From contig JAEELJ010000047.1 in assembly GCA_016288855.1 (NCBI GenBank), positions 1-38,816 on the forward strand: a DNA stretch of 38,816 bases. Direction: 5' to 3'. The stretch comes from Acholeplasmatales bacterium. GTDB lineage: Bacteria > Bacillota_I > Bacilli_A > Acholeplasmatales > Anaeroplasmataceae. A model generated the notes under the pieces. The model did no database searches and was not told where the DNA came from. It saw only the letters and a list, made by a program, of their open reading frames with translations. Every line of letters begins with the position of its first letter. Positions within the stretch are counted from its first letter, which is position 1. Positions 33,051 through 38,816 of this stretch are shown here, piece by piece. The translations under genes and the position numbers were made by a program.

Positions 33051-34337
33051 TTAATGCTTTGGAGTAAGCTTCTTTAAACCACCCATGTATGGTTGTAATG
33101 CCATAGGTACATTAATTGAGCCATCTTCATTATAGTTGTTTTCAATAACTGCGATTAATCCTCTTGGAGATGCAACAACAGTATTATTTAGAGTATGTAC
33201 TAAATATGTACCATCCTTGCCCTTTGTACGGATACCTAATCTTCTTGATTGTGCATCACCTAAAGTTGAACAAGAACCAACCTCAAAATACTTCTTCTGT
33301 CTTGGAGACCATGCTTCAACATCACAAGATTTAACCTTTAAGTCAGCAAGATCACCTGTACAGCATTCTAATGTTCTAACAGGAACATCTAGTGAGCGGA
33401 AGAATTCTACTGTATATGACCACATCTTGTTATAATAATCCATTGAATCCTCTGGCTTACAAATAACAATCATTTCTTCCTTTTCAAATTGGTGTACACG
33501 ATATAGACCACGCTCTTCAATACCATGAGCACCAACTTCCTTACGGAAGCATGGAGAATATGAAGTTAGCTTTAATGGTAAATCTTCTTCTTTAATGATT
33601 TGTCCTTTGAAACGACCAATCATTGAATGTTCAGATGTACCAATTAAATATAAATCTTCGCCCTGAATCTTATACATCATACCTTCCATTTCAGCAAATG
33701 ACATAACACCTGTTACAACATCTGAATGAATCATGAATGGAGGTACGCAATATATGAATCCCTTATTAATCATGAAGTCTCTTGCGTAAGATAGCATTGC
33801 TGAATGTAATCTTGCGATATCACCACATAAATAGTAAAAACCATTACCTGATGTTCTACCAGCACTATCCTTATCTAAGCCATCAAACTTAGCAATGATA
33901 TCTGCATGATATGGAATTTCATAATTTGGTACTACTGGTTCACCAAATTTTTCATTTTCAACATTTTCACTATCGTCCTTACCAACAGGTACACTCTTAT
34001 CAACGATATTTGGAATTACATACATCTTCTTTTGTAATTCTTCTGTTAATGAAGGAAGCTTATCATCAAGCTCTTTAATCTTATCATCATATCCACCAAG
34101 TGAATTCTTAAGATTCATAGCTTCATCCTTCTTGCCTTCACGCATTAATTGACCAATAAGCTTTGAATCCTTATTCTTTTGAGCCTTTAATGCTTCAACC
34201 TCAGTCTTGATTGCTCTAATTTCTTTATCTAATGCAATAACTTCATCAACCAAAGGTAATTTTTCGTCTTGGAATTTCTTCTTAATATTTTCCTTTACTA
34301 CTTCTGGATTTTCTCTTACAAATTTAATGTCTAACAT
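33051..34337 (-). CDS. serS: Seryl-tRNA synthetase
   Basis: 428 residues, typical SerRS length. An N-terminal coiled-coil arm (about residues 30-100) is rich in Lys and Leu with KAQKNKDSKLIGQLMREGKK. The class II core shows motif 2 CFRKEVGAHGIEERGLYRVHQFEKEE, the TSEH substrate loop and motif 3 LNNTVVASPRGLIAVIENN. It charges tRNA-Ser (and tRNA-Sec where present) with serine. AAGGAGATAA precedes the ATG. Expression is governed by the T-box leader directly upstream. Confidence 0.97.
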   Translation of the reverse strand: MLDIKFVRENPEVVKENIKKKFQDEKLPLVDEVIALDKEIRAIKTEVEALKAQKNKDSKLIGQLMREGKKDEAMNLKNSLGGYDDKIKELDDKLPSLTEELQKKMYVIPNIVDKSVPVGKDDSENVENEKFGEPVVPNYEIPYHADIIAKFDGLDKDSAGRTSGNGFYYLCGDIARLHSAMLSYARDFMINKGFIYCVPPFMIHSDVVTGVMSFAEMEGMMYKIQGEDLYLIGTSEHSMIGRFKGQIIKEEDLPLKLTSYSPCFRKEVGAHGIEERGLYRVHQFEKEEMIVICKPEDSMDYYNKMWSYTVEFFRSLDVPVRTLECCTGDLADLKVKSCDVEAWSPRQKKYFEVGSCSTLGDAQSRRLGIRTKGKDGTYLVHTLNNTVVASPRGLIAVIENNYNEDGSINVPMALQPYMGGLKKLTPKH

Positions 34338-34356
34338 GATATTATCTCCTTTTCAA

Positions 34357-34565
34357 TAAAAAAAGCCCTTAGAAAAAATATCTAAGGACGGAATTACCGC
34401 GGTGCCACCTTATTTCTTGCTTCAAGCAAGCTCTCTTACCACTAACGTAGGCAGACGTTTTCTTATCATGGTTTGATTCATTTACTATGTATGCCATATC
34501 GCACCAAACTATGGCTCTCTTAAATACATTTAAGGTAAATTACTATTTCCAATCTTTTAAGAAAA
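34357..34565 (-). promoter_or_regulatory. T-box riboswitch leader of serS
   Basis: On the minus strand the universal T-box core GGTGGCACCGCGG lies at 34397-34409, followed by a terminator stem CCTTAG / CTAAGG (34367-34387) with a T run at 34357-34364. Upstream are AGAGAG and the paired arms expected for stem I. Uncharged tRNA-Ser binding should favour the antiterminator and allow serS transcription. I could not fix the specifier codon: TCA in GAATCAAAC and AGT in CATAGTAAA are the visible serine candidates. Confidence 0.95.
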
Positions 34566-34577
34566 TATACAACAAAT

Positions 34578-34605
34578 ATTATAACATATATAAACAAGAT
34601 TTCAA
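34578..34605 (-). promoter_or_regulatory. Promoter of the T-box/serS transcript
   Basis: TTGAAA (34600-34605) and TATAAT (34578-34583) on the minus strand are 16 nt apart, right before the T-box leader. Confidence 0.75.
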
Positions 34606-34624
34606 GATTGTTAAATCAAATAAA

Positions 34625-34655
34625 AAATTAAAAGTGGTAGAGCAATCTACCACTT
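34625..34655 (-). terminator. Terminator after the ABC-2 exporter operon
   Basis: The 10-bp stem AAGTGGTAGA / TCTACCACTT (34632-34655) with a 4-nt loop is followed on the minus strand by a T-rich run. Confidence 0.88.
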
Positions 34656-34663
34656 AAATATAA

Positions 34664-35584
34664 TTATTTATAATCTCTATGTCTGACTGCTAACCAGCCT
34701 AAATATAGATTTAATGAACTAAATAATACTGGGCTCGCAAATCTTATAATTAATGAACCCATATTAAATGCTCCTAAACCCTCACTATTTGGCAAAGGAA
34801 TACCTGCCATAGAAACAATACCTTTTTCATAAATATTATAAAGTACTGTATCTGGTGAAGAGCCAATTAAACCATCAGTTGAGAAGATATTATGGAAATA
34901 ATTTATTCCTTCAAAATAATAATATACTTCATATGCATTGTGTAATTGTTCAGGTGATTTACTCATATTTTGAATAATAGCCTGAATTATTACAGGTAAA
35001 ATAACACCTAAACCAGTACCAACTGTCATTACTATAACAATACCTATTGCTGTTTTATCTAGGCAGAATGCAAATAAATTAATTATTGTAGCAATACAAA
35101 CCCATGTTAATAAAATAATTAAGAAATTTAAAATTAAATACACCGCATGTGTTTCTAATGCCCAAGCATAGCCATGAACCACCCCAAACAACATAAAAGA
35201 AATAAATGCTGTAATCATTGCTGTCGCAACATATAATCCAACAAATACAGTAATTGTAACTATAGAATTTGATACAAATATATTAGTTCTTGTCTTACCA
35301 ATAATAAGTTTATTTCTTATTGTACCTTGTCCACAATCCTTATGAACAATAATAGATAAGAACAATAAAATTATAAATCCTGCAGGTGAAAAGTAAGTAA
35401 CTAGATTAACTGGTGTAGAAATATAAAAACCACTACTTCCTCCATCAACCGCTTTAGTAATACAATCAATTACAAAAAAGAAAATTGGGAATACTATCGC
35501 AATTGAAAGACAAACAATTACAGTTGCAAGGAATAATTTATCCTTAATAACTCTTAAGAAATCATATTTGATTAAACTACTCAT
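34664..35584 (-). CDS. ABC-2-type transporter permease
   Basis: 306 residues from the ATG at 35584, chosen for GGAGGTAAGG 8 nt upstream; a longer frame to 35635 lies inside the ATPase gene. It has six hydrophobic spans: LFLATVIVCLSIAIVFPIFFF, LVTYFSPAGFIILLFLSIIVH, IVTITVFVGLYVATAMITAFISFMLF, AVYLILNFLIILLTWVCIATIINLFAF, AIGIVIVMTVGTGLGVILPVIIQAII and a C-terminal span, with a large loop before the last. Layout and the 8-bp overlap with the ATPase identify it as the membrane part of an exporter of the bacitracin/lantibiotic-immunity type (substrate unknown). Confidence 0.85.
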   Translation of the reverse strand: MSSLIKYDFLRVIKDKLFLATVIVCLSIAIVFPIFFFVIDCITKAVDGGSSGFYISTPVNLVTYFSPAGFIILLFLSIIVHKDCGQGTIRNKLIIGKTRTNIFVSNSIVTITVFVGLYVATAMITAFISFMLFGVVHGYAWALETHAVYLILNFLIILLTWVCIATIINLFAFCLDKTAIGIVIVMTVGTGLGVILPVIIQAIIQNMSKSPEQLHNAYEVYYYFEGINYFHNIFSTDGLIGSSPDTVLYNIYEKGIVSMAGIPLPNSEGLGAFNMGSLIIRFASPVLFSSLNLYLGWLAVRHRDYK

Positions 35585-36626
35585 TAGCCTTACCTCCATT
35601 AATAATTTCCATATAGAAATCTTCAATTGAACCATTTACTGTCTTCATATCATTAACAATAACTGATTCTTTTGCTAATTCAGTAATAGCCTTTGAAACT
35701 TCAAAATCAGAAGTTATTTCAATAGAATCACCATTAATTGATGCAGTTATATTTAAAGATTCTAATATTGATAAAGCCTTAGTATTATCATTAGTCTTAA
35801 TTACTGTCTTCTTCTTTGTAACTTCCATTAATTCTTCAGAAGATAATTCCTTAATTACCTTACCATGTGATATAAATCCATATCTTGTTGCAATTAAAGA
35901 TAATTCAGATAAGATATGTGAAGAAATAAAAATAGTTGCACCATGCTTATGTAGGTCTAATATTAGATTTCTTATTTCAATGATACCCTTTGGATCAAGT
36001 CCATTAATAGGTTCATCTAAGATTAAGATATCAACGTCATTTACAAACGCCATCGCAATACCTAATCTTTGTCTCATACCAAGTGAGAAATTACCAGCCT
36101 TTTTCTTAGAATTAATTTGATCAGCTAAACCAACTCCCTTAAGAATTGCTTCAATTCTATTTTTATCTGGTTCTTGTCCTGATAAAATTAAATTCATCTT
36201 TAAATTATCATAAGCATTAAAGCCTAAGAATAGGGCAGGTGATTCAATGATTGCACCTACATTTTTTCTTGCATCAGAAATCTTAGGATCATTAGATGAA
36301 ATTCCATTAATAATAAATTCACCATCATTAATAGAAATAAGTCCAGCAAGAACTCTCATCGCAGTTGACTTACCCGCACCATTCTCACCAACAAATCCAT
36401 AAATATCTCCCTTATTTACAGTTAGTGTTAAATTATCTAAAACTTTTTTATGGTCATAGATTTTAACAACATTCTTGAATTCAATGACAGGCTTACCAAT
36501 TAAAGAAGGATCTACTTCCTTATTCTTAAATAACACTGCCATTAATTCGTCACTAGATTCTAAAGTTGACTCTACCCTCTCATCAACATTAGAATCCATA
36601 ACATCAATGTTATCATTCATATTCAT
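35577..36626 (-). CDS. ABC transporter ATP-binding protein with acidic N-terminal extension
   Basis: 349 residues. An unusual ~45-residue acidic, Ser-rich N-terminal tail (DVMDSNVDERVESTLESSDE) precedes a standard ATPase: Walker A GENGAGKST (80-88), signature NFSLGMRQRLGIA, Walker B DILILDEPINGLDP and the switch His in FISSHILSEL. The C-terminal ~100 residues are the extension common to ABC-2 export ATPases. It overlaps the permease gene by 8 bp. Either of two in-frame ATGs (36626 or 36620) could be used; GGAGG sits 3 and 9 nt before them, favouring 36620. Confidence 0.9.
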   Translation of the reverse strand: MNMNDNIDVMDSNVDERVESTLESSDELMAVLFKNKEVDPSLIGKPVIEFKNVVKIYDHKKVLDNLTLTVNKGDIYGFVGENGAGKSTAMRVLAGLISINDGEFIINGISSNDPKISDARKNVGAIIESPALFLGFNAYDNLKMNLILSGQEPDKNRIEAILKGVGLADQINSKKKAGNFSLGMRQRLGIAMAFVNDVDILILDEPINGLDPKGIIEIRNLILDLHKHGATIFISSHILSELSLIATRYGFISHGKVIKELSSEELMEVTKKKTVIKTNDNTKALSILESLNITASINGDSIEITSDFEVSKAITELAKESVIVNDMKTVNGSIEDFYMEIINGGKANE

Positions 36627-36675
36627 TTTCCTCCAAACTTCTATAATTATACCATAAAAAAAACGGATATAAAAG

Positions 36676-36930
36676 TTATTTTATATTCGCTTCTTTAGCC
36701 TCAATTTCTTGATTTTTCTTTTGTTCTTTTATTTTTTCTTCTTTTTTTATAAGCTTAGTATAGAAATATGCAATTATACTACCACCTATAAAAACTAATA
36801 TTCCAACAATTAAAGTAATATACCATAAGCCCCAAATAAATTGAGCAAGTACAGCATATACAATTGTTGCAACTATAACATAGCCTAACGCAATAAGTAT
36901 TGTTCTTATATTATTTTTAATATAATCCAC
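36676..36930 (-). CDS. Small two-span membrane protein with Lys/Glu-rich tail
   Basis: 84 residues. The start codon is GTG at 36930, supported by AAGGTGAT 3-4 nt upstream; there is no nearby ATG. Two membrane spans (ILIALGYVIVATIVYAVLAQF, WYITLIVGILVFIGGSIIAYFY) are followed by a 20-residue KKEEKIKEQKK-type tail. Not recognised. It is 16 bp from the next small membrane protein, so both are probably co-transcribed. Confidence 0.65.
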   Translation of the reverse strand: MDYIKNNIRTILIALGYVIVATIVYAVLAQFIWGLWYITLIVGILVFIGGSIIAYFYTKLIKKEEKIKEQKKNQEIEAKEANIK

Positions 36931-36946
36931 GATATCACCTTATTTC

Positions 36947-37183
36947 TTACTTTTTCTTCTTTGTATTATCTTGGAAGAAAATACCTTGTACTACTAATAA
37001 AGCTAACGCAATTCCAAATAATATTGCAGCTGTAGTCCAACAAGCTGGTTTATCTACACCATAAGGTCCAATTGACCAATATCCCCAAACTGCTTCAGTA
37101 AGGAAGAATATTCCAACTATGAATAATATTATTATTGCAATTACTAAAATTGTAGATATAATTCTTCTAATTTGTTCTTTCAT
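36947..37183 (-). CDS. Small two-span membrane protein
   Basis: 78 residues with two spans (TILVIAIIILFIVGIFFLTEAVW and WTTAAILFGIALALLVVQGIFF), a short outside loop (GYWSIGPYGVDKPAC) and a basic C-terminus. Not recognised. AGGAG lies 6-7 nt before the ATG. It may act with the neighbouring 84-aa protein. Confidence 0.65.
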   Translation of the reverse strand: MKEQIRRIISTILVIAIIILFIVGIFFLTEAVWGYWSIGPYGVDKPACWTTAAILFGIALALLVVQGIFFQDNTKKKK

Positions 37184-37219
37184 ATTATTCTCCTGTTACT
37201 ACCATCACGATATATTATA

Positions 37220-37257
37220 AAGAAAAGGGGATAATAAATCAATTATTTATTATCTCC
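37220..37257 (-). terminator. Terminator-like stem overlapping the end of the glycosyltransferase
   Basis: GGGGATAATAAAT (37227-37239) and ATTTATTATCTCC (37245-37257) form a 13-bp stem with one G-U pair, overlapping the stop codon, followed by TTTTCTTT on the minus strand. Confidence 0.7.
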
Positions 37258-38463
37258 TTCATGTTTTATTTCAATCCATTCATTACCTTGTTTAATTGCA
37301 TTGATATAGCAAGGTATGAAAGTTAAGAAAAACAATGGAAAATAAAATAAGCCAATTAATATTTCTCTTAATCCCATATTCATTTCTTTTTTATTTTTTT
37401 TAATTAAATATATAGATATTATTTGTAAAAATAAATATGTAAGAACTGGTATTGATATAAATATAATTAAATTCATTAATGTTGATTCATGATTATTTAC
37501 ATTTATCCAAAAGCCTATAAATGAATTAATAAAAATAACAGCAACAGCACACATTAGTAATAATAATGGCTTAATACCATGAAATTCAGTAAATGTTCCT
37601 GCGTTTTTATTTCGCATTCTCCTTAATTCTTTTCTTCTCTTCTTTCTTACTAATTGATATCCCTTACACCAACGCGTTCTTTGAACTACTGATACTTTAT
37701 AGCTAGTTGGTTGTTCATCATAATATATAGCTTTTTTATTATATTTAGATATATATCCATCAAGTAATGCATCTATACTAAATTCATAATCTTCAGTTAG
37801 TAAATGCCATGGCCATGTTTGATATTTATCTAATATCTTACCAGAAATATAATAACCTGTCCCTGATGCAACAACAGGTTTATTTTTCTTTTCCTTTAAG
37901 TGGTTAGAAAAATCATTTAGTATAGAAAATACTAATGTTGATGCAATAGTTATTCTATTAGTTTTAAAATTATTTGACTTTCTATATCCAATTGCATAGT
38001 CATATCCATCAATATATGATTTAACCATTTCAGAAACAAATGATTTATCTAATGTATTATCAGCATCAAAAATAAAATACATATCATAATGCTTACCTTG
38101 ACTATATATCTTTTCTACTGCTTCCATTAATGCATAACCCTTTGATTTAAGATGAAGCTTTTCTCTTACAACAATAGTTGCGCCATAGTATTCAGCAATT
38201 ACTGTTGTTAGATCCTCACTTGATTCAACAATAACATATACATCCTTCATATCAATAGGATAATCTTGGTTTTTAATGGATTCTAATAAATTACGTATTA
38301 CATTAGATTCATTTCTTGCAGGTAATAAAAAACATATATTTTCTGGTTTTTTATTTTTCTTTGGGTATATCTTATCATTGTAAGATAGTCCTACACATAA
38401 TAAGATAAAAATAGATATTAAAACAATGAAAAGACATACCATATATATTATATTTACTATCAA
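37243..38463 (-). CDS. Processive family-2 glycosyltransferase, membrane-bound
   Basis: 406 residues. The start is TTG at 38463, decided by GAGGTGA 6-7 nt upstream; the first ATG, at 38442, has no ribosome site. One N-terminal span (IIYMVCLFIVLISIFILLCVGL), then the GT2 domain: LLPARNES, DAD (133-135), TED (223-225) and QRTRW (261-265), the signature of processive enzymes such as hyaluronan- or poly-GlcNAc-synthase types. Three or four C-terminal spans follow. It likely makes or extends a surface polysaccharide; the sugar is unknown. No other glycan gene is adjacent in this window. Confidence 0.88.
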   Translation of the reverse strand: MIVNIIYMVCLFIVLISIFILLCVGLSYNDKIYPKKNKKPENICFLLPARNESNVIRNLLESIKNQDYPIDMKDVYVIVESSEDLTTVIAEYYGATIVVREKLHLKSKGYALMEAVEKIYSQGKHYDMYFIFDADNTLDKSFVSEMVKSYIDGYDYAIGYRKSNNFKTNRITIASTLVFSILNDFSNHLKEKKNKPVVASGTGYYISGKILDKYQTWPWHLLTEDYEFSIDALLDGYISKYNKKAIYYDEQPTSYKVSVVQRTRWCKGYQLVRKKRRKELRRMRNKNAGTFTEFHGIKPLLLLMCAVAVIFINSFIGFWINVNNHESTLMNLIIFISIPVLTYLFLQIISIYLIKKNKKEMNMGLREILIGLFYFPLFFLTFIPCYINAIKQGNEWIEIKHEGDNK

Positions 38464-38511
38464 TATATGTCACCTCTTTATATTATTATAATACATAAAA
38501 AATTTTTAGAA

Positions 38512-38535
38512 AATAGAAAAAGCACCCAAGGTGCT
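38512..38535 (-). terminator. Terminator after the serine-hydrolase gene
   Basis: The stem AGCACC / GGTGCT (38521-38535) with a 3-nt loop and TTTTT on the minus strand. The 38540-38585 stretch before it is more GC-rich and also contains a weak CTAGC / GCTAG pairing. Confidence 0.8.
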
Positions 38536-38590
38536 CTTGTCTAGCGTCATAGCAAGGTAGTGAAAAAGTGATGCGGTATGCTAGCGGAAT

Positions 38591-38816
38591 TTATTTGGAT
38601 TCTATTGCTTTAACTATATTTTCTTCTATGTATTTAATTCTATCGAATACCATAGGTTTAAAATATCCAGTTACAGCAACTACGATATTTTTATCATAAT
38701 TAACATAGATTACATTTCCGCCATCACCAATCGCGGCTATAACATTAGATGTTCTATGTGGTAACCACCACATATATCCATAATCTTGATTACCAAATTT
38801 AAAATCTAATGAAATG
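38591..38816 (-). CDS. C-terminal end of a beta-lactamase-fold serine hydrolase (partial)
   Basis: The frame is open through the window edge; an internal ATG at 38773 is not its start, because the codons before it read NQDYGY. The sequence DYGYMWWLPH, then AIGDGGNVIYVNYDKNIVVAVTG matches the C-terminal strands of class C beta-lactamase/penicillin-binding-protein-like esterases (YGYgWW..., G..GQ.i.v.P....vvV). The catalytic Ser-xx-Lys motif lies outside the window, so activity cannot be judged. Confidence 0.75.
   Translation of the reverse strand, partial: ISLDFKFGNQDYGYMWWLPHRTSNVIAAIGDGGNVIYVNYDKNIVVAVTGYFKPMVFDRIKYIEENIVKAIESK

Noticed and set aside
38591-38773. A complete 60-aa protein
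   Set aside because: The frame stays open to the window edge, and codons before the internal ATG continue the conserved hydrolase motif.

Overview
The window is very AT-rich. TGA is used as a stop (several ATGA stop/start overlaps), so the standard bacterial code applies and not the Mycoplasma code. The mix of strong AGGAGG ribosome sites, a T-box leader, OhrR, a short PTS Enzyme I and a GH105 lipoprotein suggests a low-GC Firmicute of the Bacilli/Erysipelotrichia type, probably gut-associated. That placement is inference. Almost every gene lies on the minus strand.

Layout. (1) 1-2764 is chromosomal: a ptsI-like Enzyme I, a PHP-family phosphatase, and the 3' third of an rlmI-like 23S rRNA methyltransferase gene. 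(2) About 2765-22244 is a ~19.5 kb mobile element that has split this rlmI gene at its catalytic DPPAF motif; the missing 5' part is at 22245-23123. Reading leftwards from the right end, the element holds a 96-aa orphan, a DUF262/HNH (GmrSD-like) nuclease, a six-gene type I restriction-modification operon, a complete second rlmI gene, three tyrosine recombinases in a row, and two small TnpC-like HTH proteins. The RM operon runs: 142-aa unknown, half-size specificity protein, methylase with a broken motif IV, HsdM, HsdS, HsdR. The element thus appears to carry a replacement for the housekeeping gene it destroys. (3) 23201-27044 is an operon in which two paralogous membrane-anchored proteins flank a papain/C39-like peptidase, followed by an ABC transporter. 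(4) 27190-30113 is an oxidative-stress cluster: free-methionine-sulfoxide reductase, glutathione-peroxidase-like enzyme, thioredoxin, a secreted protein and OhrR, with OhrR-like operators in front of two units. (5) 30175-32114 is a GH105 lipoprotein and a DUF3320-like protein. (6) 32240-33003 has no protein gene. On the plus strand it holds three tandem units that look like small RNAs: each has a long stem, a CUCCCC motif in a loop and a strong terminator. (7) 33051-34605 is serS with its T-box leader. (8) 34664-38463 is an ABC-2 exporter, two small membrane proteins and a processive glycosyltransferase; the window ends in the C-terminus of a beta-lactamase-fold serine hydrolase.

The strongest candidates for something undescribed are the self-compensating insertion into rlmI, the extra dead-methylase/half-S/142-aa module with 20-bp direct repeats around its promoter, and the tandem CUCCCC small-RNA array, whose motif is complementary to unusual G-rich ribosome sites of the peptidase operon in the same window. 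All calls rest on reading the sequence by eye; no database search was possible.
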